A stretch of DNA of 64,000 bases, taken from Pengzhenrongella sicca. GTDB taxonomy: Bacteria > Actinomycetota > Actinomycetes > Actinomycetales > Cellulomonadaceae. The notes under the pieces were generated by a model. It saw nothing but the letters and a program-made list of their open reading frames with translations. It ran no database searches and had not been told where the DNA came from. This document shows positions 17,794 through 25,077 of this stretch, piece after piece; the first letter of the stretch is position 1, and every line of letters starts with the position of its first letter. Location: contig NZ_CP071868.1 of the NCBI RefSeq assembly GCF_017569225.1, positions 3,782,001 to 3,846,000 on the forward strand. The letters run 5' to 3'. The position numbers were made by a program, and so were the translations under genes.

Positions 17794-17876
17794 TGGCAGT
17801 CCTACCTAATCACCACGATCTCGCGGCCAACCACTACCACTCGCCAGCGCGAGAGAGGCCAAGGCTCAATTCATGA
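17793..17876 (+). CDS. 27-residue coupled mini-ORF
   Basis: ATG at 17793 overlaps the lyase stop (TGATG) and has AAGGA five bases ahead; the frame ends with a TGA (17874-17876) that overlaps the ATG of the next gene (ATGA). The predicted peptide begins MAVLPNHHDLAANHYHSP, is His/Asn-rich and has no signal. It exactly bridges two genes that would otherwise be 79 bases apart, so translation of it would couple them. Whether the peptide itself matters is unknown. Confidence 0.4.
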   Translation: MAVLPNHHDLAANHYHSPARERPRLNS

Positions 17877-19279
17877 CGTTGCAAACGAGCCGCCAGAGCA
17901 TGCTAGGGCTGATCAACATGCTGAACTCAGACGACTCGCGAACTTGGCAGGAGGTGTTTGTCAGCGGCGATGTATCCTCAAGGAACTTGAAATGCATCGG
18001 ATCCGTTGTTCGCGGGACAATTGTGTCGCTCGTGTTCATCGACCCATCGGGCCTGCGACATTATGTGACGATCTCGGACAACATCGCGCTCGGTTATCCC
18101 ATCGCGAGCGTATTCTCGATGGAACTTGGCACATATTGGAAAGATGACCAGGCCTCGGATTCGCGGGTACGCGGACAGGTCGTGGCGCTCGAAGTGAGTG
18201 ACCGAGAATCGGCGGTCCGCAACCAGCAGTCATACGAGGCTTCACCCCGAATCCTGGTGCGGGGGCACGCGAACTTCGCACACGTCCTCCTCTCGGTGTG
18301 CCCGGCGATCGAGCGGATGATCGAACTGTCCGCGCACGCAGGAAGTCGATTGCGTGCGACCGTGATTCAGGAGCGTCACCCGCTCGGAAGCCCCAGTGAA
18401 CTCTACGCAGAACTAGGCGAGGTCGCAGATTTTCAAGCGATATCCGAGGATATCGGTGGTGGGTTCCGATACTCGGGTGACGCGATCATCCCAGTGGCAG
18501 TTGGAGTGCGCAACAAAAAGCCGTTGATGGTAGTAACGGAAGCCACGCGGACGCGGGTGCGAAACTTTGTTCCGATCGGTGGTCCTGCACCTTCTGGAAT
18601 GGCTGATCGAGTGAAGGCTGGAGACCACGACTTTATCCTCTGGATGTCAGTCAGGATGCTAGGGAGAAGAAGCATTCCGCTCATCGAGGCTATTGACCTC
18701 GGGGCTCTCGTCGCCGCTCGACTCGAGGCGAAGTTCGAAAGACCAGCCATCATTCTGGATGGTCTCTCACTACAATTCGGTGACACCTTGCGAAGCCCGG
18801 TGTCAGACTTCGATGCAGAGCATCATCTGGATGCAGAACGGCTCGCGACGGGCCTCATCGCCGCCCAGGCATCCAAAACAGCCCCGAAATGCACCTTTTA
18901 TGCGGCAGTTGGGCTACCGCTTTGGGAGTCGATCCAGCTGGCGGGTATCGCGGACGCATACATCGTTCACGACGGGACTACGCAGCACAAAATCGGCTGG
19001 CTCTATCCCGAGACACCAGGAATAATGCACGGCCCACGTCAGCGCAATGTCGGCCAGGGTTACGCCTGGCACCCGGTGGACGCGGGGACACCTGCAATCT
19101 ATGTTCCACCTGAATGCGTAGTGGACCATAAAGAGGTAGGCACAACGATTGCTCACGCCAACTATGGCTATAGCCTGGTACAGGGCGATCGCCTAGAAGG
19201 CTTCATCGAAACGTTCCTAGACGTAATTGATGAAGACGACCCCAACTCTTCTCTCTACCGTTTGGAGTACGAAAGCTAG
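17873..19279 (+). CDS. Unrecognised protein, last gene of the polysaccharide operon
   Basis: 468 residues; I do not recognise a family. It has no signal peptide or clear membrane helix. Mixed alpha/beta composition, with conspicuous segments GDVSSRNLKCIG, ADAYIVHDGTTQHKIGWLYP and GYAWHPVDAGTPAIYVPP. The region around IADAYIVHDGTTQ resembles, only loosely, the acceptor-side Gly/His loop of GT61-type glycosyltransferases. Base composition is plainly more A/T-rich than the flanking genes (many A/T-ending codons), suggesting later acquisition. Position after the lyase and before the insertion sequences, inside a glycosylation operon, makes a sugar-transfer or modification role plausible but unproven. 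Confidence 0.6.
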   Translation: MTLQTSRQSMLGLINMLNSDDSRTWQEVFVSGDVSSRNLKCIGSVVRGTIVSLVFIDPSGLRHYVTISDNIALGYPIASVFSMELGTYWKDDQASDSRVRGQVVALEVSDRESAVRNQQSYEASPRILVRGHANFAHVLLSVCPAIERMIELSAHAGSRLRATVIQERHPLGSPSELYAELGEVADFQAISEDIGGGFRYSGDAIIPVAVGVRNKKPLMVVTEATRTRVRNFVPIGGPAPSGMADRVKAGDHDFILWMSVRMLGRRSIPLIEAIDLGALVAARLEAKFERPAIILDGLSLQFGDTLRSPVSDFDAEHHLDAERLATGLIAAQASKTAPKCTFYAAVGLPLWESIQLAGIADAYIVHDGTTQHKIGWLYPETPGIMHGPRQRNVGQGYAWHPVDAGTPAIYVPPECVVDHKEVGTTIAHANYGYSLVQGDRLEGFIETFLDVIDEDDPNSSLYRLEYES

Positions 19280-19290
19280 CCCTGCGAGAC

Positions 19291-19298
19291 GGATTATC
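19291..19298. repeat. Target-site duplication of outer IS, left copy
   Basis: GGATTATC directly precedes the outer element's left terminus; the identical octamer follows its right terminus at 22178-22185. Confidence 0.9.
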
Positions 19299-19315
19299 GG
19301 CTCTTCGCAATCGAG

Positions 19316-19323
19316 GGTTTAGC
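19316..19323. repeat. Target-site duplication of inner IS, left copy
   Basis: GGTTTAGC lies in the left terminal repeat of the outer element, immediately before the inner element; it recurs at 20759-20766. Confidence 0.9.
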
Positions 19324-19389
19324 GGCTCTTCGCAATCGAGGGTGTAGCGGCGGTCTGATCGCGGGCGGCGCGTCGGTGTCTGGGTAGAG

Positions 19390-19444
19390 GTCGAGGCCTT
19401 CCGATGATGGGAGTTCTCACACAGCCCAGCCGGAAGACCTCGAC
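19390..19444 (+). promoter_or_regulatory. Hairpin over the transposase ribosome-binding region, inner IS
   Basis: GTCGAGGCCTTCCG (19390-19403) pairs with CGGAAGACCTCGAC (19431-19444), 13 of 14 positions, ending at the base before the GTG start. Folding would bury the start region in transcripts entering from outside the IS, a known way insertion sequences silence read-through expression. The function is inferred from position. Confidence 0.55.
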
Positions 19445-20755
19445 GTGTTCGAAACTACCTTCGGTGACCCTGACTTGACCACGTTCACTCGCGTCGACGA
19501 GCTCGGTCTCGTCGTCGTCGGCCAACGCCTCGAGCCCGACCGCGCCGTGCTGTCCTGCCGGGTCGCCGCGCAGGACCAGTGGTGTCGCCGGTGCGGGGCC
19601 GAAGGCGTTGCGCGGGACTCGCTCGTGCGCCGGCTCGCGCACGAGCCGTTCGGGTGGCGCCCCACCGTGCTGGAAGTCCGGCTGCGCCGGTACCGGTGCC
19701 CAGGCTGCGCACACGTGTGGCGCCAAGACGCCGACGCTGCGGCCGAGCCCCGGGCGAAGCTGTCCCGGCGCGCGGTCCGGTGGGCGTTAGAAGCACTGGT
19801 GGTCCAGCATCTGACGGTCGCGCGGATCGCGGAGGCGTTGGCGGTGTCGTGGAACACGGCCAACAACGCGGTCCTGGCCGAAGGACAACGCCGGCTCATC
19901 GAGGACCCGACCCGGTTCAACGGCGTGGCCGTGATCGGCGTCGATGAGCACGTGTGGCGCCACACCCGCCGCGGCGACAAGTTCGTCACCGTCATCATCG
20001 ACCTCACCCCGATCAGGGACGGCACCGGGACCGCGCGGTTGCTCGACATGGTGCCGGGCCGCTCCAAACAGGTCTTCAAGACCTGGCTCGCCGAGCGCCC
20101 CGAGGACTGGCGGGCGCGGGTGGAGGTCGTCGCGATGGACGGGTTCACCGGCTTCAAGACCGCCGCCGCCGAAGAGCTACCCGAGGCCGTCGCAGTCATG
20201 GATCCCTTCCACGTCGCGCGTCTGGGTGCAGACGCGATGGACCGGTGCCGGCGCCGGGTCCAGCAAGACCTGCACGGTCACCGCGGGCACAAGGACGATC
20301 CGCTCTACCGGGCGCGGCGCACCCTGCACACCGGCGTCGACCTGCTCACCGACCGGCAGCGGGCCCGGCTCGAGGCCCTGTTCGCGGCCGACGAGCACGT
20401 CGAGGTCGAAGCCACCTGGGGCGTCTACCAGCAGATGGTCGCTGCCTACCGCCACCCCGACCGCCAGCACGGGCGAACCCTGATGGAACAGCTGATCGCC
20501 TCGGTCAGCTCCGGCGTCCCCGCCGCGCTGCGCGAGGTCATCACCCTCGGACGGACCTTGAAGAAGCGAGCCGCCGACGTGCTGGCCTACTTCGATAGAC
20601 CCGGCACGAGCAACGGGCCGACGGAGGCGATCAACGGCCGACTCGAACACCTGCGCGGCTCAGCCCTGGGGTTCCGGAACCTCGCCCACTACATCGCGCG
20701 CAGTCTCCTGGAAACCGGTGGCTTCCGACCCCAACTACACCCTCGAATGCGATGA
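19445..20755 (+). CDS. ISL3-family transposase (intact copy)
   Basis: 436 residues from GTG. An N-terminal zinc ribbon (WCRRCG ... YRCPGC) is followed by a helix-turn-helix segment (ALAVSWNTANNAVLAEGQ) and a DDE catalytic core: first Asp in VIGVDEHVW, second in AVMDPFHVARLG, Glu in SNGPTEAINGRL. It ends FRPQLHPRMR just before the right terminal repeat, as expected for an undamaged ISL3 transposase. No promoter was identified; the hairpin upstream may limit translation. Confidence 0.95.
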   Translation: MFETTFGDPDLTTFTRVDELGLVVVGQRLEPDRAVLSCRVAAQDQWCRRCGAEGVARDSLVRRLAHEPFGWRPTVLEVRLRRYRCPGCAHVWRQDADAAAEPRAKLSRRAVRWALEALVVQHLTVARIAEALAVSWNTANNAVLAEGQRRLIEDPTRFNGVAVIGVDEHVWRHTRRGDKFVTVIIDLTPIRDGTGTARLLDMVPGRSKQVFKTWLAERPEDWRARVEVVAMDGFTGFKTAAAEELPEAVAVMDPFHVARLGADAMDRCRRRVQQDLHGHRGHKDDPLYRARRTLHTGVDLLTDRQRARLEALFAADEHVEVEATWGVYQQMVAAYRHPDRQHGRTLMEQLIASVSSGVPAALREVITLGRTLKKRAADVLAYFDRPGTSNGPTEAINGRLEHLRGSALGFRNLAHYIARSLLETGGFRPQLHPRMR

Positions 20756-20758
20756 GCC

Positions 20759-20766
20759 GGTTTAGC
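20759..20766. repeat. Target-site duplication of inner IS, right copy
   Basis: GGTTTAGC, identical to 19316-19323; the outer element's left-end sequence resumes directly after it. Confidence 0.9.
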
Positions 20767-20807
20767 GGTGGTGTGAGCGCGGGCGGCGCGTCGGTGTCTG
20801 GGTAGAG

Positions 20808-20862
20808 GTCGAGGCCTTCCGAGGATGGGAGTTCTCACACAGCCCAGCCGGAAGACCTCGAC
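20808..20862 (+). promoter_or_regulatory. Hairpin over the transposase ribosome-binding region, outer IS
   Basis: The same pair of 14-base arms as in the inner copy (20808-20821 and 20849-20862), again ending at the base before the GTG. Both arms and the spacing are conserved between the two copies. Confidence 0.55.
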
Positions 20863-22224
20863 GTGTTCGAAACTACCTTCGGTGACCCTGACTTGACCAC
20901 GTTCACCCGCGTCGACGAGCTCGGCCTCGTCGTCGTCGGCCAACGCCTCGAGCCCGACCGCGCCGTGCTGTCCTGCCGGGTCGCCGCGCAGGACCAGTGG
21001 TGTCGCCGGTGCGGGGCCGAAGGCGTTGCCCGCGACTCGCTCGTGCGCCGGCTCGCGCACGAGCCGTTCGGGTGGCGCCCCACCGTGCTGGAGGTCAGGT
21101 TGCGCCGGTACCGGTGCCCAGGCTGCGCACGCGTGTGGCGCCAAGACGCCGACGCTGCGGCCGAGCCGCGGGCGACGCTGTCGCGGCGCGCGGTCCGGTG
21201 GGCGTTGGAAGCACTGGTGGTTCAGCATCTGACGGTCGCGCGGATCGCGGAGGCGTTGGCGGTGTCGTGGAACACGGCCAACAACGCGGTCCTGGCCGAA
21301 GGACAACGCCGGCTCATCGAGGACCCGACCCGGTTCAACGGCGTGGCCGTGATCGGCGTCGATGAGCACGTGTGGCGCCACACCCGCCGCGGCGACAAGT
21401 TCGTCACCGTCATCATCGACCTCACCCCGATCAGGGACGGCACCGGGACCGCGCGGTTGCTCGACATGGTGCCGGGCCGCTCCAAACAGGTCTTCAAGAC
21501 CTGGCTCGCCGAGCGCCCCGAGGCCTGGCGGGCGGGGGTGGAGGTCGTCGCGATGGATGGGTTCACCGGCTTCAAGACCGCCACCGCCGAAGAGCTACCC
21601 GACGCGGTCGCCGTCATGGATCCCATCCACGTCGCGCGTCTGGGTGCGGACGCGATGGACCGGTGCCGGCGCCGAGTCCAACAAGACCTGCACGGTCACC
21701 GCGGACACAAGGACGACCCGCTCTACCGGGCTCGCCGCACCTTGCACACCGGCGTCGACCTGCTCACCGACCGCCAACGAGCGCGGATCGAGGCCCTGTT
21801 CGCGGGCGACGAGCACGTCGAGGTCGAAGCCACCTGGGGCGTCTACCAGCAGATGGTCGCCGCCTACCGCCACCCCGACCGCCAGCACGGGCGAACCCTG
21901 ATGGAACAGCTGATCGCCTCGGTCAGCTCCGGCGTTCCCGCCGCGCTGCGCGAGGTCATCACCCTCGGCCGAACCCTGAAGAAGCGTGCCGCCGACGTGC
22001 TCGCCTACTTCGATCGACCCGGCACGAGCAACGGGCCGACCGAGGCGATCAACGGCCGACTCGAGCACCTGCGCGGCTCAGCCCTGGGGTTCCGGAATCT
22101 CGCGCCCACTACATCGCGCGCAGTCTCCTGGAAACCGGTGGCTTCCGACCCAACTACACCCTCGAATGCGATGAGCCGGATTATCCAGGCGCCGATCGGC
22201 CGAACTGACCAGAGGCGGGCGTAA
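20863..22224 (+). CDS. ISL3-family transposase with C-terminal frameshift (outer copy)
   Basis: 453 residues as read, near-identical to the inner copy with scattered substitutions (for example ARVWRQ for AHVWRQ, MDPIHV for MDPFHV). Zinc ribbon and all three DDE residues are kept. Near 22100 two extra bases (CTCGCGCCC against CTCGCCC) shift the frame after FRNLA, and a lost C near 22150 does not restore it. The native tail is replaced, and the frame runs past the IS end to 22224. Activity may be lost or reduced; the intact inner copy could still act on these ends. A sequencing error is possible but two independent indels make it less likely. Confidence 0.85.
   Translation: MFETTFGDPDLTTFTRVDELGLVVVGQRLEPDRAVLSCRVAAQDQWCRRCGAEGVARDSLVRRLAHEPFGWRPTVLEVRLRRYRCPGCARVWRQDADAAAEPRATLSRRAVRWALEALVVQHLTVARIAEALAVSWNTANNAVLAEGQRRLIEDPTRFNGVAVIGVDEHVWRHTRRGDKFVTVIIDLTPIRDGTGTARLLDMVPGRSKQVFKTWLAERPEAWRAGVEVVAMDGFTGFKTATAEELPDAVAVMDPIHVARLGADAMDRCRRRVQQDLHGHRGHKDDPLYRARRTLHTGVDLLTDRQRARIEALFAGDEHVEVEATWGVYQQMVAAYRHPDRQHGRTLMEQLIASVSSGVPAALREVITLGRTLKKRAADVLAYFDRPGTSNGPTEAINGRLEHLRGSALGFRNLAPTTSRAVSWKPVASDPTTPSNAMSRIIQAPIGRTDQRRA
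22178..22185. repeat. Target-site duplication of outer IS, right copy
   Basis: GGATTATC, identical to 19291-19298. The two octamers share the pattern GGWTTAKC with the inner element's duplication, hinting at target preference. Confidence 0.9.
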
Positions 22225-22270
22225 AGTCGCCGACGACGCGCGCGTCTGTGCGTGCCGCGCATTCGTGCCG

Positions 22271-23704
22271 TCAGGCGGGTGCCGGCACGCGAGCGGAGAA
22301 CCGCGCGACCAGGTCGTCATTACTCAAAGGCCGCAGCGGAAGGTACGCGCTGCGGCTCCGCAGCACGGTCTCGGCATCGAGGGTTCGAAGCACGCGCGCC
22401 GGAGCGCCGGCGACCACGGCACCAGGCGGGACGTCCTTAGTCACCACACTGTTCGCGCCGACGATGGCGAACGCGCCGATGGTCACCCCACCAAGAATCT
22501 TCGCGCCGGTCGAAATCACTGCAGCCTCCTCGATACGCGGCACGTTCAGGCTTCGCCCATGTCGCTCCGAGTAGCGAGTCGGAGTGAAAGCGCCACCGAG
22601 GGTCACCCCGGACCCCAGTGTCACGTCGTCGCCGACCTCCGCGAGTTTGTGTACAACCAAGCCGATGCCTCCGTACCCGAACTCCACGCGTGAGCCCAGT
22701 TCGCACTCCGCTGACAGGTAGGAGTTATGCAGCAGCTTGATGAGCTGCTCGCACTGCAGCGCCCGTTCCGTATTCCCTGCTTGGAGATAGCGCCGAGCGG
22801 ACTGCCAGATCCGATATGCGCTCGGTATGCGGTCAGCTCGCACTGGCATCGAGTCGAGCCAAGGGTCCACGATCTTGTCCCACCCGTATCGACGTGCGAA
22901 CTGGGGATCGGGCAGCAGAGGCTCCCGAACGCCGAAGCGGGAGCGCAACTCGGCAGCGATCGTCCTGTACACCCGCTCGTCGTAGTGGAACGGCGCCTCA
23001 CCCCAGCGATGGCCGGGGTCGGACCGCACCGCCGCAGCTGGCAACTCGTACACCGAGACGCCGTGCTCGCGTGCCGCCGCGTAATAGGGCGCGAAGGCGG
23101 CGTTGCCGGCGGCGGGCGGCGTGCCCATGCTCGCGGGAGTGGCATTACCGTCAGAGGTGTGCTCAGCCCAGGGAACGGCGAGCATTAGTGTGCGATCAAG
23201 TAGCCCTAGCGTGGCGAGGTCGGTGACGAAGCGGCCTAGCGCCGCGATCCACAACCTCAGGTGCTCAGGCGACGCGAACGGGACGAGTGGATACTCGGCC
23301 GCGAGAATGCCGTCGGCCCCCGAGGCAATGAGTTCGACACTGCGCGTCACGTAGCCGTCCGCGGTCCGATACACGCCCAGGCGCTCGTCCGTGATGTCCC
23401 ACACCAGAGCATGGAGGCGCGGCGCCTCCTCCGCGAGCACCGGGAGCAGGGAGGAGCATCGGTCCTCCGCAACCATCCTCGCGCCGAAGGAAGGAATCGG
23501 TGCTGCTGCCATGTCGACCTCCGCTGGAGCGTCGTCGGCGCTTGTGAGCGCCCCGCCGATCGGGGCATACACCGAGACTAGCGATTGCCGGGCCACGTAG
23601 CGGCCGAGTGCGAACTCCTGCTCGTCGAGATAGCCAAAGACGTCGCGTGCGACGCAACTGCCATAAACGAACATTCGCCGACGCCCTGCCCGCGGAGCGC
23701 GCAT
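22271..23704 (-). CDS. DUF6270 domain fused to serine-acetyltransferase-like left-handed beta-helix
   Basis: 477 residues from the ATG at 23704 (GAGGGG four bases upstream); three in-frame GTGs at 23749, 23734 and 23719 are rival starts. N-terminal half: MFVYGSCVARDVFGYL, DITDERLGVY and WGEAPFHYDERVY, an SGNH/DUF6270-like arrangement often found with capsule genes. C-terminal ~180 residues: a helical segment then hexapeptide repeats (VGDDVTLGSGVTLGG, ILGGVTIGAFAIVGANSVV) as in CysE-type O-acetyltransferases. The fusion suggests an acetyl-transfer and esterase-like or acceptor-binding pair acting on polysaccharide. Last gene of the minus-strand group; converges on the IS pair. Substrate unknown. 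Confidence 0.75.
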   Translation of the reverse strand: MRAPRAGRRRMFVYGSCVARDVFGYLDEQEFALGRYVARQSLVSVYAPIGGALTSADDAPAEVDMAAAPIPSFGARMVAEDRCSSLLPVLAEEAPRLHALVWDITDERLGVYRTADGYVTRSVELIASGADGILAAEYPLVPFASPEHLRLWIAALGRFVTDLATLGLLDRTLMLAVPWAEHTSDGNATPASMGTPPAAGNAAFAPYYAAAREHGVSVYELPAAAVRSDPGHRWGEAPFHYDERVYRTIAAELRSRFGVREPLLPDPQFARRYGWDKIVDPWLDSMPVRADRIPSAYRIWQSARRYLQAGNTERALQCEQLIKLLHNSYLSAECELGSRVEFGYGGIGLVVHKLAEVGDDVTLGSGVTLGGAFTPTRYSERHGRSLNVPRIEEAAVISTGAKILGGVTIGAFAIVGANSVVTKDVPPGAVVAGAPARVLRTLDAETVLRSRSAYLPLRPLSNDDLVARFSARVPAPA

Positions 23705-23749
23705 CGGCCCCTCACTCACTGGTCCCTCACTCACTGGTCCCTCACTCAC
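23705..23749 (-). repeat. Three 15-bp repeats each carrying a GTG and an SD-like GAGGG
   Basis: On the minus strand GTGAGTGAGGGACCA occurs twice exactly, then once as GTGAGTGAGGGGCCG, directly before the ATG at 23704. Each unit is in frame (encoding VSEGP) and supplies both a possible start and a purine-rich site for the next start, so copy number could change initiation without changing frame. Confidence 0.7.
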
Positions 23750-23811
23750 CTACGTTGTCCGCGTCACCGAGAAAGATGCTGAGATCGACTCAGAAATTCT
23801 ACCTTCGGCAA

Positions 23812-25068
23812 TTATCGCCATGCACCTCGTGTGTCGATGACAACCTTCTCGCGCAGACGTAGCCGTCGCTTGTCTGCTGCTTTGAAAACAGTGTGATCGA
23901 CCAAGAGCACGACAATGTCCGCATCCGCGACCGCGGCCGTGAACTCGGTGAGAACAACGTTATCGCGGCCCTCTAGGGAGCTCGGCAATGCCGAGATGTG
24001 CGGCTCCACGGCGGCCAGCCGGGCCTCGGGCAGCTCGTCGGAGAGCCGAGCCAGAATGCGGCACGCCGGCGACTCCCGCAGGTCGTCGATGTCCGGCTTG
24101 AAGGCCAGCCCGAGCACCGCGATGTTGGGCTCCTTGAAGCGCGCGGCCTTGGCGACGACGCGGGCGATGACCTGCTCGGGCTTGCTGTCGTTGACCTCGC
24201 GGGCGGTCCGGATGAGCCGCGCCTCCTCGGGGACGGCCGAGACGATGAACCACGGGTCGACGGCGATGCAGTGGCCGCCGACGCCGGGGCCGGGCTGCAG
24301 GATGTTGACGCGCGGGTGGTGGTTCGCCAGCTCGATGAGCTCCCAGACGTCGATGTCGAGCTTCGCGCTGATGAGGGAGAGCTCGTTGGCGAAGGCGATG
24401 TTCACGTCGCGGTAGGAGTTCTCGACGAGCTTCGCCATCTCCGCCGTCGTCGCGTCGGTCAGCATGATCTCGCCCTTGCAGAACGACTCATACAGCACCT
24501 TCGCCTGCTCGGCGGCCTTGCGGGTCAGGCCCCCGACGATCCGGTCGTTCGTGACCAGCTCGATCATGATGCGGCCCGGGAGCACGCGCTCGGGGCAGTG
24601 CGCGAAGTGCACGATCGGGCGCTTGCCGCTGGCGTTCAGGCTCAGGTCCGGGCGGAGCTCGAGGATCCGGTCGGCGAGGTGCTGCGTCGTGCCCGGCGGG
24701 GAGGTCGACTCGAGGATCACGAGCTCGCCGCCGGACAGCCGCGGCGCGATGCCGTCGGCGGCGGCGTCGATGTAGGACAGGTCCGCCGCGTGGTTCCCCT
24801 TGAACGGAGTAGGCACGGCGACGATGAACACGTCGGCTTCGGGCGTCTTCGTCTCCGCCCGCAGCCGGCCCTGCTTCACCGCGCCCGCGACCGAGATGGA
24901 CAGGTCGGGCTCGACGAACGGGACCTCGCCGCGGTTCACGGCATCGACCGTGTCGGCGTTGACGTCGACGCCGATCACGTCGGCGCCGTGGGTCGCGAGG
25001 ATCGCGGCCGTCGGCAGGCCGATGTAGCCCAGCCCGATCACTGCCACCGTGGTGCTTGCTATCGCCAT
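23812..25068 (-). CDS. wecC: UDP-N-acetyl-D-mannosamine dehydrogenase
   Basis: 418 residues, ATG with AGGGACGAG just upstream. Rossmann motif VAVIGLGYIGLPTAA, NAD-linked ESTSPPGTT, the central AEMAKLVENSYRDVNIAFANE helix containing the conserved Lys and Asn, and the catalytic-Cys segment GPGVGGHCIAVDP. It oxidises UDP-ManNAc in two steps to UDP-ManNAcA with NAD. wecB, which makes its substrate, is on the other strand at 11773. It follows the CgeB/GT2 gene by nine bases in a minus-strand operon with the LCP gene. Confidence 0.95.
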   Translation of the reverse strand: MAIASTTVAVIGLGYIGLPTAAILATHGADVIGVDVNADTVDAVNRGEVPFVEPDLSISVAGAVKQGRLRAETKTPEADVFIVAVPTPFKGNHAADLSYIDAAADGIAPRLSGGELVILESTSPPGTTQHLADRILELRPDLSLNASGKRPIVHFAHCPERVLPGRIMIELVTNDRIVGGLTRKAAEQAKVLYESFCKGEIMLTDATTAEMAKLVENSYRDVNIAFANELSLISAKLDIDVWELIELANHHPRVNILQPGPGVGGHCIAVDPWFIVSAVPEEARLIRTAREVNDSKPEQVIARVVAKAARFKEPNIAVLGLAFKPDIDDLRESPACRILARLSDELPEARLAAVEPHISALPSSLEGRDNVVLTEFTAAVADADIVVLLVDHTVFKAADKRRLRLREKVVIDTRGAWR

Positions 25069-25077
25069 ATCTCGTCC

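Larger units (their letters stand above)
19324..20758 (+). mobile_element. Inner ISL3-family insertion sequence
   Basis: 1435 bp with 24-bp terminal inverted repeats (19324-19347 and 20735-20758, 22 of 24 positions matching) and one intact transposase gene. The octamer GGTTTAGC flanks it on both sides. Eight-base duplications and about 1.4 kb length are usual for ISL3. Because it sits inside the outer copy's left end, it arrived second. Confidence 0.93.
19299..22177 (+). mobile_element. Outer ISL3-family insertion sequence, interrupted by a second copy
   Basis: Left inverted repeat starts GGCTCTTCGCAATCGAGGGT at 19299 (24 bases to 19322); the right one ends at 22177 (22154-22177) and matches it in reverse complement with few mismatches. 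The element is flanked by GGATTATC on both sides. Removing the inner element (1435 bp) and its 8-bp duplication leaves 1436 bp, one base longer than the inner copy, which agrees with the +2/-1 indels in its transposase gene. It landed between the convergent genes ending at 19279 and 22271 without breaking either. Confidence 0.92.

Noticed and set aside
19291-22185. Composite transposon carrying cargo
   Set aside because: Nothing but the two transposase genes lies between the outermost ends; target duplications show serial insertion, not a composite unit.
19280-22270. Gene disruption by the insertion sequences
   Set aside because: Joining the flanks at GGATTATC restores only a short gap between two convergent, complete genes.
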